A stretch of 60,358 bases of DNA from Leptospira biflexa (GTDB lineage Bacteria; Spirochaetota; Leptospiria; Turneriellales; DYLW01), in contig DYOA01000014.1 in assembly GCA_020720785.1 (NCBI GenBank), positions 1-60,358 of the forward strand, given 5' to 3'. This document shows, one piece after another, positions 26,628 to 36,055 of the stretch. Both the position numbers and the translations under genes were made by a program. The notes beneath the pieces were generated by a model. That model saw only the letters and a program-made list of their open reading frames with translations, had not been told where the DNA came from and ran no database searches. Each line of letters starts with the position of its first letter. The first letter of the stretch is position 1.

Positions 26628-27696
26628 CCATCATATAGACAATGACAGAGGCAAATATAATATTCGCAATGTTCCCGGCAATGGCGGGATGCACTAATCC
26701 GGAATTCCCAAAACTCTTCCCAATGAACATCACAAAGAAATAGATTACCGTGAGCGTAATGGAAAGCCCAATGCTGCTGGCAATCTGTGCATTCCGCATC
26801 CGGCTGCCAATAATGCCCCCCAGCAAGGTGACAATTACAGAAATGGCGGGAAACCCCCAGTGCCAGAAATATTCCACTTCATATTTAATGTATGGAATAC
26901 CACTTCGCTTCATAAAATCAATTTTTTCCTGCACCTGGTGGATATTCATTTCCTCAAACCGCAGGTATTCCTCATTCCCCCCAAACCAAGTTTCATCTTC
27001 CGGAAGGGTCACTGTTTCCGTGGAAAAAAATCGGGATTCTTGATATTCCCCCGCGTCACTGAAATACTGGATTCTGCCGGATTGCAACGTCCACTCTTTC
27101 CCCCTGAGGCTGCCGGATGGAGCCTCCATGATCCGGCGAATGCTGCCATCGGGATTGAATTCCGTCAGATGAAAATGGTGGAATGTCTTTGCTTTCTGGT
27201 CATAGCTGCCCATATAATAAAACCGGTTGTGTGCCCGGAACTGGATTTCCTGCAAGCCCCGGAGACGGTTGCCGTCTGCATTTCCCTTGAGAATTTCCCC
27301 CATGGTAAAGCTGTCTTTTAACTGGGGATACGCCACATATTCGTTAAACCAGAAGAAAAATACGGCATTTAACACAGAAAAAAGTATCACGGGAGTCAGA
27401 ATCCGCAGAAAGGACCTTCCGGAGGTCATAATCACAATCAATTCCTTGCTGCGGGAAAAAAAAGCGATGGTAAAGGAAACGGCAAAGACCATGGCCGGAG
27501 CATTGACAATGGTGAGGAAAAAAGGGTAATTGGCCAGATAAAACCAGTAAACCATATCCTTGGGGCCTTCATATTTTGCGATGATGGGCATGTATTCCAT
27601 AATTTTGGAGATAAATGCGACCCCGCTCAGAAGAAGCAGTGCACCAGCATAACTTTTCACAAAGAAGGAGAAAAAATAGCGGTCCAGGATACCCAT
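26611..27696 (-). CDS. LptF/LptG-family permease
   Basis: This is a YjgP/YjgQ-type membrane protein of the lipopolysaccharide export ABC transporter. The start is set at MGILDRYFFSFFVKSY, the typical family N-terminus; the frame stays open 39 codons upstream. Two N-terminal helices, a large periplasmic jellyroll-like domain (residues about 130-260) and three C-terminal helices follow. The segment KELIVIMTSGRSFLRIL corresponds to the coupling helix. About 361 residues. Only one permease gene is here; the partner and LptB must be elsewhere. Confidence 0.85.
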   Translation of the reverse strand: MGILDRYFFSFFVKSYAGALLLLSGVAFISKIMEYMPIIAKYEGPKDMVYWFYLANYPFFLTIVNAPAMVFAVSFTIAFFSRSKELIVIMTSGRSFLRILTPVILFSVLNAVFFFWFNEYVAYPQLKDSFTMGEILKGNADGNRLRGLQEIQFRAHNRFYYMGSYDQKAKTFHHFHLTEFNPDGSIRRIMEAPSGSLRGKEWTLQSGRIQYFSDAGEYQESRFFSTETVTLPEDETWFGGNEEYLRFEEMNIHQVQEKIDFMKRSGIPYIKYEVEYFWHWGFPAISVIVTLLGGIIGSRMRNAQIASSIGLSITLTVIYFFVMFIGKSFGNSGLVHPAIAGNIANIIFASVIVYMMVKYHQ

Positions 27697-27787
27697 GGGT
27701 TTTTTTTTGAATTGTCCACAGACAGTCAAAAAGAAAATGACGCCGTGTAACCGCGTGAAAAGTTGAAACATGATAATCTCAAATCCG

Positions 27788-28732
27788 ATGAATGTAACAG
27801 AAAAAAAAGCCACCCGGGACGGTTACGGGGATGGTCTGGAATATGCCGGCTCCATCAATGAAAAAATTGTCGCCCTGGATGCGGATCTTTCCGGCTCCAC
27901 CCGTTCCAACCAGTTCGCAAAAAAATACCCGGAACGTTTTTTCAATTTTGGTGTGGCCGAACAGAATATGGCCGGTTTTGCCGCCGGGCTGGCCATGGGC
28001 GGAATGATCCCCTTTGCTGCGAGTTTTGCCATGTTTATTACCGGACGGGCATGGGAGATTGTCCGCAATTCCATCGCATATCCGGGACAGCATGTGATCC
28101 TTGCCGGTTCCCACGCGGGGGTAACCCTGGGCGAGGACGGGGCATCCCACCAGATTATTGAAGACATTGCCATCATGCGTGCTATTCCCAAAATGAAAGT
28201 CATTGTCCCCGCAGACTATGGCCAGGCTTATGCTGCGGTGCTGGCCTTAGTGGAAACCAAAGGTCCCGCATACCTGCGGCTGGGGCGTCCCAATATGCCG
28301 GTTCTTTATGATAAAAATGAACCATTCCGGATTGGGAAAGCATACACAATACAGGATGGTGAGGAAATTGCCCTTTTGGGAACCGGCCATACTGTTTATG
28401 AAATCTGGAAAATGGCTACGATCATCGAAAAAGAAAAAGGAATCCGCCCCCTTGTTATGAATTTTTCCACCGTAAAACCCCTGGATCATGCTGCCCTGGA
28501 TATGGTAGCATCCAAATGCCGATTAATTTTCACTTTTGAGGAGCATAATATTCTGGGTGGTTTTGGATCTGCGGTGGCAGAATATATTTCCTCAATAGAA
28601 AAACCTGTCCGGGTGATCCGCCATGGCATCCACGATGTATTTGGCCAGTCTGGAAGCGTGGAAGATCTGATGGATTACTACAGCCTGACACAGGAAAAGC
28701 TGACCCCAACAGTACTGGCGGAAATGGGATAA
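27788..28732 (+). CDS. Transketolase, C-terminal subunit
   Basis: The protein covers the pyrimidine-binding and C-terminal domains of transketolase: VALDADLSGSTRS, the FNFGVAEQNMAGFAAGLA loop with the catalytic Glu, SHAGVTLGEDGASHQ, and EHNILGGFGSAVAEY near the C-terminus. At about 314 residues it is a half-transketolase that needs an N-terminal (TPP pyrophosphate-binding) subunit, which is normally the gene directly upstream; here the upstream gene is a divergent LptF/G permease. The start is uncertain (27770 or 27788). Confidence 0.9.
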   Translation: MNVTEKKATRDGYGDGLEYAGSINEKIVALDADLSGSTRSNQFAKKYPERFFNFGVAEQNMAGFAAGLAMGGMIPFAASFAMFITGRAWEIVRNSIAYPGQHVILAGSHAGVTLGEDGASHQIIEDIAIMRAIPKMKVIVPADYGQAYAAVLALVETKGPAYLRLGRPNMPVLYDKNEPFRIGKAYTIQDGEEIALLGTGHTVYEIWKMATIIEKEKGIRPLVMNFSTVKPLDHAALDMVASKCRLIFTFEEHNILGGFGSAVAEYISSIEKPVRVIRHGIHDVFGQSGSVEDLMDYYSLTQEKLTPTVLAEMG

Positions 28733-30970
28733 ATGCGATATATTCCGGCAGAATGGAAAAACATAATCCGGGTGTTTTTATCCCGATTGAAAATTTTCCT
28801 CATTATTGCTGTCATTCTGGGAGCAATTGGGATTCTGCCGGAAGTTTATATCTCCACAACCCTGGACAAGGGGAAGATTGAAAAATTAATTTCCGGTAAA
28901 CTGAAAGCATCCAATCTTGCTATTGCTTATACCGGGGTATCCATCAGTTTTTACCGGGGGATTACCATCCATAATTTGCGCATATCCAACGAAAATGATT
29001 TTTCCATGGGCAATACTCTCTTCCGGGCAGATGAAGTTCACTGGAATGTTCCGCTGGATTATTATTTCCACCAGAATCAAACCCCGGTTTTCCGGTTATC
29101 TACCAGAAAACCCAAAATATCTCTCTGGATCCGGAATGATGCATTGAGCGGCGGATTCATGAACCAGCTCTTTGACTGGAAAAAAAATCCCGGCTTGGAT
29201 ATGGTGATGGAAGATGCCTCTGTGGTATTCAATGTCAAAGGCCAGAGTGGGGAAAAGTCCATTCATGAGTTTCATTTCAAGGAAATCATACTTAAATCCG
29301 GCAGCCAGATTCAGATATCCGGTAAATACGACAATACAGAGTTCGGTGATGGGGAAATAGAAATTCAGCCAGGTTTAAAAAATTCGCGATATCCTTTCAC
29401 CGGTATCTATCGCTGGAAAGGGAATGATCTTCCCCTTCATTTACTAAATCCTTTTTTGTTGGAATACAAAATGAATGGGACATACTCCGGCGAATGGAAG
29501 ATAGCGTACAGCGTGGATTTTCCTATAAAGAATAAAACACCGGAAAAGAAGATCTTTGATATCTCTCTGGATTATTCCCTGAAAAATTTCCAGGTAGATT
29601 CCAGGAGATGGGGATACCTTCCCGTGAATACTGCTTCCGGAAAGGAGAAAATCCGGATCATCCGGGATAAGGATAAAGAAATTTTCTCCAGCGACGGAAC
29701 CGGGGTCTTTGGCCGTTACCACTATAACCTGAAAACCCTCATCCATGATGAAAGGCTGATGCCGGATGTCATTGATCTGGATTTAAAAGCAAGGAACAAG
29801 GATGACCGGATACTGATACTCCCGGATAGTATTATTCTTCAGGGGATGGATCATTTTTCTTTAAAAATATATGGGGCAGAAAAAAACCAGCAGTATTCAC
29901 CCTACAGAAACTGGGATGCTACCCTCCGGATAACCAACGGAGAAATAAAATTTCCCCTGACAATTGAAAAAGATAAAACAACAGATATTGAATATTTAAT
30001 TCCATCATTTAATCTGGATGTGAAAAAAAATAATTATAAACTATCCGGATCCATCCGGACCAAGCAGGAAAATCCATCGGATTTATCCCTGCAAATGGAA
30101 GGATTTTTTATTCCATCCCATTCCATGTATGCCTACCGGAAGAAAATTGAAGGATACCGCTCCGTCGCAGAAAGCCGTGGTTTTACCATCAGTTGGAGGA
30201 ATAATAATAAAGGGGCTCTTTCAGCAAAAAACCTGAACCATTCCGATGTGCTGGTGTGGACCAATTATTTCCGCCAAACATGGAAACTAAGATTAATGGA
30301 AACTATGAATGACCGGGATCTGCCGGGAAGCCTGATTTACACAGATTGGTATTACCGGTATTTTCAGATTTTCAGTGCAGACATTGGCATAAGAATTGAC
30401 CAGTGGATCACAGGTAAAGATATCCATAAGAATATTTCCGGGGAACTGAAAGAGAAAAACCGGCATTTGTATGTGGCCATCAGGGATGACCGGGATAATT
30501 TACTGGATGCATCGTATAATCTGGGCTCTGCCAATCCAAATCTGGAAGTGGATTTGTATCTTAACACGATGGACGGAAAACATATTCTGGGGGTTTGGAT
30601 GGATCCACGACTCGTGGAAGATTATCACCGTCTGGAGCTGAATTTCCACCTGAACGCCTACGGCGTCCGGGCAAGCGATATCCATGCATCTCATAATATA
30701 CGCGGAAATATCCATGCATCCGGTTTTATTCCGGGAACCCAGGCACCGGATTCCATTAGAAAAAAATGGGACAAGATGGAAGCATATTTTTATTATATTG
30801 CGTCACAAAGCAGAATTTCCAATATCTCTCTGGAAAACCCATCGGTTGTATGGTCAGGGAAAGCTGATTTTACGGACAAAAAAATGGGGAAACCGCTTTT
30901 AAAACCATACTGGAATTTTTCCGGAAAACTGACGAACAGAGAAACGGATACCAAAAATATCTTGCAATAG
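28733..30970 (+). CDS. Large AsmA-like envelope protein
   Basis: This 745-residue protein has one N-terminal membrane helix (residues about 18-42), then a long beta-rich region without further helices. After the helix comes LISGKLKASNLAIAYTGVSISFYRGITIHNLRI (quoted in parts: a short ligand-like repeat), as in AsmA/YhdP/TamB proteins that bridge the periplasm and move lipids. Its ATG directly follows the transketolase stop codon. No AsmA C-terminal signature could be confirmed, so the family call is tentative. The following lipoprotein gene could be a partner. Confidence 0.6.
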   Translation: MRYIPAEWKNIIRVFLSRLKIFLIIAVILGAIGILPEVYISTTLDKGKIEKLISGKLKASNLAIAYTGVSISFYRGITIHNLRISNENDFSMGNTLFRADEVHWNVPLDYYFHQNQTPVFRLSTRKPKISLWIRNDALSGGFMNQLFDWKKNPGLDMVMEDASVVFNVKGQSGEKSIHEFHFKEIILKSGSQIQISGKYDNTEFGDGEIEIQPGLKNSRYPFTGIYRWKGNDLPLHLLNPFLLEYKMNGTYSGEWKIAYSVDFPIKNKTPEKKIFDISLDYSLKNFQVDSRRWGYLPVNTASGKEKIRIIRDKDKEIFSSDGTGVFGRYHYNLKTLIHDERLMPDVIDLDLKARNKDDRILILPDSIILQGMDHFSLKIYGAEKNQQYSPYRNWDATLRITNGEIKFPLTIEKDKTTDIEYLIPSFNLDVKKNNYKLSGSIRTKQENPSDLSLQMEGFFIPSHSMYAYRKKIEGYRSVAESRGFTISWRNNNKGALSAKNLNHSDVLVWTNYFRQTWKLRLMETMNDRDLPGSLIYTDWYYRYFQIFSADIGIRIDQWITGKDIHKNISGELKEKNRHLYVAIRDDRDNLLDASYNLGSANPNLEVDLYLNTMDGKHILGVWMDPRLVEDYHRLELNFHLNAYGVRASDIHASHNIRGNIHASGFIPGTQAPDSIRKKWDKMEAYFYYIASQSRISNISLENPSVVWSGKADFTDKKMGKPLLKPYWNFSGKLTNRETDTKNILQ

Positions 30971-30994
30971 ACGAATGATTATGGAATATAGGCA

Positions 30995-31495
30995 ATGAAA
31001 AGTATATATTCCGCTGTCATCATTGCTCTTTTCTTCTTATCCTGTAAGTCCCCGGACAAGAAACCCGGAGATGTGATCAATCCGGATAATGGGATTACGG
31101 AAAACAAAAATGTGCAGGATACCAGCAAATCCCAATGGCCGGATAATTACTATGAAGGATGGATGGGGGATACTTCCGTGCGGGCGTTTTACACATCGTC
31201 CGCTTCCTCATACTCGGATTCGGAAAAACAAAATGCCCGGATCCGCCTGGCCTGGTTGATGCTGCTGGATTCCTACTCCCTGAACAGGCACGATATGGAA
31301 ATCGCAGAGCGTCTTGCCTCCGCCCGCCTTTTTGAGGATATGGGGAAGGAACATATTCTTCATAAATACCAGCAGGGAAAACTCACCATTTTTATTCAAA
31401 AATCCGATCCCCGGCTAAGGGAACAATGGAACGCAGCACTCTTGACCATGGAAGATAAAATTCCAGATTTAAAGGAAAAAAGAAAAGAAAAATAA
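30995..31495 (+). CDS. Small lipoprotein of unknown function
   Basis: The first 17 residues form a lipoprotein signal with the box FFLSC, so the mature protein starts at Cys17 and is lipid-anchored. The mature part is polar; helix-rich after residue 75 (RLAWLMLLDSYSLNRHDME). No domain was recognised. It lies 24 bases after the AsmA-like gene and converges with the EpmA-like gene (one base apart). Confidence 0.7.
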   Translation: MKSIYSAVIIALFFLSCKSPDKKPGDVINPDNGITENKNVQDTSKSQWPDNYYEGWMGDTSVRAFYTSSASSYSDSEKQNARIRLAWLMLLDSYSLNRHDMEIAERLASARLFEDMGKEHILHKYQQGKLTIFIQKSDPRLREQWNAALLTMEDKIPDLKEKRKEK

Positions 31496-31496
31496 A

Positions 31497-32474
31497 CTAA
31501 TCCAGAAAATAGCTGTCGATTTTTTTTTCTCTTTGAATGGCCATGAGAATTCTCTCCAGGCCAATGGCCATTCCAGACACCCCGTTCAAGTGAACGGAAT
31601 AATCGGCGACTTTTTTATCCACGGGATGCGGTTCTTTTCCGCCTAAACTTCTCACTTTGTTATATGCTGCCCACCGGTTCAGGATTTCCTCCGGTTTGTC
31701 CAGCTCATCATAGCCATTGGCAATTTCAAGCCCATTCAGAAACACCTCCAGCCGGTTCGCCCATCCTTCCCCTCCGATTTTGGCCATACCGGCAGTATAG
31801 GACGGAAAGGAGTTGATACAGAACAGGGGATTCTCCGGGGCCAGCATGGGTAAAAGAAAAGAGTCCATCAGGAGCGAAAACAACTGTACTTTCAGAGCCA
31901 TCTCTTTTTCCCCACCTCCGGCCAAGCGGATTTCCTTCCGGAAGGGATCCGAAAAATAAACCTTTTCCCCATATTTCTGATTAAGAGTATCCAGAATTTG
32001 CATCAGATCCCCCGCCCCATGCTCCGGGGTAAGGATATTTCCGGAAATTTTTTTCACCTCTTCCGGAAAGGACAAAACCGGCAGATGCAAAACCGGAGAT
32101 CCGCATACTTCCAGAATACCCCGGATGTCCTCCACTAACTCCAGATATGAATGAGTGCGACGATACCATTCCACCATGGTAAATTCCTTCCGGTGGTCTG
32201 CGGAAATTTCTTCGTCCCGGAATGAAGAGGAAATAGTATACACCCCTTGTATCCCGGAATCCAACGCATTTTCCAGCAGATATCCCCAGGTTTTTTTCAG
32301 GAAAAATTCCGGAGAAGTGGAAAGATAACCATCACCAATGGAAAATGCATCCAGATATGGTTCCATCGCACCAGCCTTCTGGAGAATTTCATTTTGCAGG
32401 TATAAAACACCACGGGATTCAAAAAAACGATAAATCCCCCTTACGGCTTGGGATTTTTCCAGGAGATATTTCAT
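31497..32474 (-). CDS. epmA: EF-P lysine lysyltransferase (EpmA-like)
   Basis: The protein is the catalytic domain of a class II lysyl-tRNA synthetase without the anticodon-binding domain (325 residues). Motif 2 is SSSFRDEEISADHRKEFTM-like with EWYRR, and motif 3 is GMAIGLERILMAI. In E. coli EpmA attaches (R)-beta-lysine to elongation factor P to relieve polyproline stalling. EpmB and EF-P genes are not in the window. A free-standing aminoacyl-transferase with another target is possible. Confidence 0.86.
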   Translation of the reverse strand: MKYLLEKSQAVRGIYRFFESRGVLYLQNEILQKAGAMEPYLDAFSIGDGYLSTSPEFFLKKTWGYLLENALDSGIQGVYTISSSFRDEEISADHRKEFTMVEWYRRTHSYLELVEDIRGILEVCGSPVLHLPVLSFPEEVKKISGNILTPEHGAGDLMQILDTLNQKYGEKVYFSDPFRKEIRLAGGGEKEMALKVQLFSLLMDSFLLPMLAPENPLFCINSFPSYTAGMAKIGGEGWANRLEVFLNGLEIANGYDELDKPEEILNRWAAYNKVRSLGGKEPHPVDKKVADYSVHLNGVSGMAIGLERILMAIQREKKIDSYFLD

Positions 32475-32482
32475 GACAAATA

Positions 32483-32556
32483 TGGGCCCACCAGGACTTG
32501 AACCTGGGACCCACGGATTATGAGTCCGTTGCTCTAACCAACTGAGCTATAGGCCC
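32483..32556 (-). tRNA. tRNA with CAU anticodon, probably Ile2
   Basis: The 74-base cloverleaf is complete: acceptor GGGCCTA pairing with TGGGCCC, D arm GCTC/GAGC, anticodon stem ACGGA/TCCGT with loop CTCATAA, and T arm CCAGG/CCTGG with TTCAAGT. The anticodon is CAU and no CCA is encoded. CAU can be Met or lysidine-modified Ile2. The 4-69 and 5-68 pairs are C-G and C-G, the pairs that E. coli TilS prefers in tRNA-Ile2, so Ile2 is favoured. It lies nine bases upstream of the EpmA-like gene's start. Confidence 0.93.
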
Positions 32557-32598
32557 TTGCATCAATTAAGGGATCGCAGACATGCCGTCAACTCCAAA

Positions 32599-33162
32599 TC
32601 ATTTTGTTTTTATCTGAAGAGAGCGTTTTTCCACGCCCCGTAGAAGCCCTTCCACATTATTCCTGGATACCTTGCTTTCCAGATATTCCGGTATGGAGTA
32701 TTTGGGAATGGACTGGATGTGGTAATGGAGCAGGGTTTTGTTACCGGAATCTTTCATCTCCCAATATCCGCTATTTTTTTGGAAAAACCCCGGTATGGTT
32801 ATCCAGGAGATTTTCCCCTTATCCAGCGTGATATTCATATAAATTTCTATTGTTTTCACAGAAAAATCCAGCTTTTTCCGGACATAGAGGGCATTCTTAT
32901 TCCGTTTTACTATCTCAGATTCTATGGTATTGGGAAGATACTTTTCATGGTTATCGTAATCGGCCAGAACAGAATACACCACTTTGGGAGAAGTGGCAAT
33001 ACAAATGTAAGCATCCACAACCGATTCCGAATGTATTTTCCGTGGGTTTATTTTAACCTCAGAAAAATCACAGGGATGAATCCGGACTGTGACGACGAGG
33101 AATAATAAAACAAGCCATGGAAATGATCTCCGGTGAAATTGCATACGGTAGAAGTAAAACAT
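32599..33162 (-). CDS. Secreted START/SRPBCC-like protein
   Basis: A signal peptide (hydrophobic core WLVLLFLVVTV, residues 15-25) precedes a domain typical of SRPBCC/START folds: SPKVVYSVLADYDNHEKYLPN, where family members have the coenzyme Q-binding/polyketide-cyclase opening, then a beta-rich segment ending in a C-terminal helix. Such domains bind lipids or other hydrophobic ligands; a periplasmic lipid-binding role is inferred. The start may be at the first ATG or at MQFHRR six codons later. Confidence 0.75.
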   Translation of the reverse strand: MFYFYRMQFHRRSFPWLVLLFLVVTVRIHPCDFSEVKINPRKIHSESVVDAYICIATSPKVVYSVLADYDNHEKYLPNTIESEIVKRNKNALYVRKKLDFSVKTIEIYMNITLDKGKISWITIPGFFQKNSGYWEMKDSGNKTLLHYHIQSIPKYSIPEYLESKVSRNNVEGLLRGVEKRSLQIKTK

Positions 33163-33229
33163 CGGTCAACGGGTAAACTTTTTTCTATGCCGGTGAGAAA
33201 ATATCTTTACCCCAAATATCCGGATTCCA

Positions 33230-34768
33230 ATGCAAACAATGCAGCTCTCCATGGATGAAGCGACCTTTATCTCCTTATCAGAAAAATACAATATGATTCC
33301 GGTTTATGGGACTTCTTTACCGGATTTGGATACCCCGGTGAGTGTATTTTTAAAAACAAGGGCAAATAAGCGTCCGTACTCTTTTCTTCTGGAATCCGTG
33401 GCGGGGGGAGAAAACCGGGCACGCTACAGCATCCTGGGTCTGGATTTTCATTGTATGGTGAGCGGAAAAAACGGTCGCTATACGCGGACGATGAATGGCG
33501 GAGAAAAAAAGAATCTCACATCCCAACGGCCGGTGGAAGCGGTGAAAGAATCCATGCAGGGGTTTGTGCATTATCCGGAAGAGCGACTCTCCGGTTTTTA
33601 TTCCGGTTCGGTGGGGTTTTTTGCCTATGATATTATCCATTATTATGAGAAAATTCAGGGGATGGAAAAAGAGGATCCTCTGGGGGCGGATGATCTGGGC
33701 TTTGTGATTCCTTCTGAAGTGATCCTTTTTGACCATGTATTGGGAGAAATAAAAATCATTGAAAATGTATACATCCGAGATAAGGGGTCTGCATCCGCCC
33801 TCTACCGGCAGGCGGGAGAAAAAATCAATGCCATTCTTTCCTCCCTGCGTTCCGATGCCGGGATACAGGAATTTGAATCCGAAAATAATCGGCATCCCTC
33901 AGAAAACCGGAAGCCGGAGTGGGAAAGTCCCGTTTCCGATGAGGAATTTTTTTCCTGGGTGGATAAATCCAGGCAATATATTACGGACGGAGATATTTTC
34001 CAGGTGGTTCTCTCCCGCCGTTTTTCCACGGAATTCCTGCATGATCCATTTTATCTGTACCGTTTCCTCCGTTCCACCAACCCCAGCCCATATATGTATT
34101 TTCTGAATTATGGAAAAAATGTGGTCATTGGCAGTTCCCCGGAAATCCTGGTGAAAGTCCAGAACCGCAAGGTCACCCTGCGGCCCATAGCGGGAACCAT
34201 CCAGAGAGGACAGAACAACGCGGAAGATGAAATGTATGCGGCAAAGCTGCTAGCAGATGAGAAGGAACGAGCCGAACATACAATGCTGGTGGATCTGGGT
34301 CGCAATGATGTGGGGCGGATTTCCCAATTTGGCAGCGTCCGGGTGGAAGATTTCATGCGGATAGAAAAATACAGCCATGTCATGCACATTGTCTCCAGTG
34401 TCACGGGAGAATTACGGGAAGACCTGGATGCGTTTGATGCATTTCTGGCGGCGTTTCCCGCAGGGACAGTCACCGGTGCCCCCAAAATCCGTGCCATGCA
34501 GATTATCTCTGAACTGGAACCCTTTCCGCGCGGGATTTATTCCGGCGGGGTGGGATACTTTTCCTTTAACGGGGATATGGATACGGCCATCATATTAAGA
34601 ACCATGGTTTTAAAAGACCGCCGTCTGTATATCCAGGCCGGGGCCGGGGTGGTCTATGATTCCTCCCCATCGGGAGAACGGGATGAAATAGCAAAAAAAG
34701 GGCGGGCACTTTTCTCCGCATTTGAAAAATTTCTGGAAAGGGACAAATATGATATTTATTCTGGATAA
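33230..34768 (+). CDS. trpE: Anthranilate synthase component I
   Basis: TrpE converts chorismate to anthranilate with ammonia from TrpG. The N-terminal LLESVAGGENRARYSILG motif is the tryptophan-feedback LLES element, which favours TrpE over PabB. The chorismate-binding domain shows ITDGDIFQVVLSRR, LRPIAGTIQRG, ERAEHTMLVDLGRND and GTVTGAPKIRAM. Length (512) is standard. trpG overlaps its end by 20 bases. The rest of the trp genes are not in the window. Confidence 0.93.
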   Translation: MQTMQLSMDEATFISLSEKYNMIPVYGTSLPDLDTPVSVFLKTRANKRPYSFLLESVAGGENRARYSILGLDFHCMVSGKNGRYTRTMNGGEKKNLTSQRPVEAVKESMQGFVHYPEERLSGFYSGSVGFFAYDIIHYYEKIQGMEKEDPLGADDLGFVIPSEVILFDHVLGEIKIIENVYIRDKGSASALYRQAGEKINAILSSLRSDAGIQEFESENNRHPSENRKPEWESPVSDEEFFSWVDKSRQYITDGDIFQVVLSRRFSTEFLHDPFYLYRFLRSTNPSPYMYFLNYGKNVVIGSSPEILVKVQNRKVTLRPIAGTIQRGQNNAEDEMYAAKLLADEKERAEHTMLVDLGRNDVGRISQFGSVRVEDFMRIEKYSHVMHIVSSVTGELREDLDAFDAFLAAFPAGTVTGAPKIRAMQIISELEPFPRGIYSGGVGYFSFNGDMDTAIILRTMVLKDRRLYIQAGAGVVYDSSPSGERDEIAKKGRALFSAFEKFLERDKYDIYSG

Positions 34769-35345
34769 TTATGATTCCTTCACCTGGAATCTGGTGCAGT
34801 ATTTTGGGGAATATGAAAAAGATATCAGGGTTGTCCGTAATGACGCCATCACCGTGGAAGGAATCCGAGCACTGAATCCCGAAGGGATTGTCATTTCCCC
34901 CGGCCCCAAAGCTCCCCAGGATGCCGGGATTTCCATGAACATCATCCGCCAGATAAACGACGTTCCCATCCTGGGAGTCTGCCTGGGACATCAGTCCATT
35001 GGTGCGGCTCTGGGCGGAGAAATTATCCATGCTCCACAGATTGTACACGGAAAATCCAGCAGGATTCTCCGTTCCTCAAATCCGGAAAGCCGAATGGATT
35101 TATTGTTCCGGGAAATTCCGGATAGTTTCAACGCTGTCCGCTATCATTCCCTGGTGATAAATCCCCGGTCACTGCCGGAGGATATTAGCGTTCTGGCCAC
35201 GACCGCAGACGATATTATTATGGCGGTAAAAGTAAAATCCGCTCCGGTGTGGGGACTCCAGTTCCATCCGGAATCCATACTCACAGAAAACGGCAAAAAA
35301 TTTATTGAAAATTTTTATTCCATTACGCGGATTTTCCGTAAGTGA
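34749..35345 (+). CDS. trpG: Anthranilate synthase glutaminase component
   Basis: This is a class I glutamine amidotransferase supplying ammonia to TrpE. N-terminal DNYDSFTWNLVQYFGE, oxyanion strand VISPGPKAPQDAG, nucleophile Cys in LGVCLGHQSIGAALGG and the His-x-Glu in LQFHPESILTENG are all present. The ATG lies within trpE with GGAAAGGG upstream. About 198 residues. It may also serve folate synthesis, as in many bacteria. Confidence 0.94.
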   Translation: MIFILDNYDSFTWNLVQYFGEYEKDIRVVRNDAITVEGIRALNPEGIVISPGPKAPQDAGISMNIIRQINDVPILGVCLGHQSIGAALGGEIIHAPQIVHGKSSRILRSSNPESRMDLLFREIPDSFNAVRYHSLVINPRSLPEDISVLATTADDIIMAVKVKSAPVWGLQFHPESILTENGKKFIENFYSITRIFRK

Positions 35346-36055
35346 TAAAAATATTCCCGGTTTCCTTTTCTTCCCGGGATGGGGGAAGGAGCCAGAGCCA
35401 GCTTCTCCATACCCTCCTCCGTTAAAAAATGTTCAAAATCCCGGAGGATGTCTGTATGGTATTCTTCCGGTAAAATTCCCTTGTTTAAAAGTTCCGCGTT
35501 GGCCTCAAACTGGGGTTTGAACAGGAATATCCCCTCCCATAGAATCCCTTTTTCTGATTTAATATTCTTATTCAGACAGGCCAGAATTTTTCTCAGGGAA
35601 ATAAAAGAAGCATCGCATACCAGATAATCCAGCCGATGGATGATGTCTGCGTCTGAAAAATCACAGATATGGGTTTTTTCTATGACGGTCACTCCCGCAT
35701 GACTCCGGATTTTGTGGTCAAGGATGCCATAGGCCACATCCAGGGCATACACATGGGCGGCTCCTCTTTGGAGAAGCACATCCGTGAACCCTCCGGTGGA
35801 TGCCCCAATATCCATAAATACTTTTTCCGCCACCGGAAACTCCCATTGGCGTATAATGGGCTCCAGTTTCTCTCCACCCCGGGAGACATAAGGGCGGTTT
35901 GCCTTCAATTCAATGATTTCATCCCCCCGGACGGGAAATCCGGCTTTGGTTATATACTGGTTGTTCACCCGGACTTTTCCGGAAAGTATCCATCCCCGAG
36001 CCTCCCGTATATCAGAAGTATACTCTCTTTCCAGAAGAGCGGCGTCCAGACGCAT
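35315..36055 (-). CDS. tlyA: TlyA-family rRNA 2'-O-methyltransferase
   Basis: An N-terminal S4 RNA-binding domain ([20 protein letters not shown]... IRVNNQYITKAG-type) is followed by an FtsJ/RrmJ-like methyltransferase domain with the SAM motif DIGASTGGFTDVLLQRGA. TlyA methylates 16S and/or 23S rRNA; older annotation calls it hemolysin A. Length (246) fits. It overlaps the 3' end of trpG by 31 bases tail to tail and starts at the stop of the polyprenyl synthase gene. Confidence 0.9.
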   Translation of the reverse strand: MRLDAALLEREYTSDIREARGWILSGKVRVNNQYITKAGFPVRGDEIIELKANRPYVSRGGEKLEPIIRQWEFPVAEKVFMDIGASTGGFTDVLLQRGAAHVYALDVAYGILDHKIRSHAGVTVIEKTHICDFSDADIIHRLDYLVCDASFISLRKILACLNKNIKSEKGILWEGIFLFKPQFEANAELLNKGILPEEYHTDILRDFEHFLTEEGMEKLALAPSPIPGRKGNREYFYHLRKIRVME

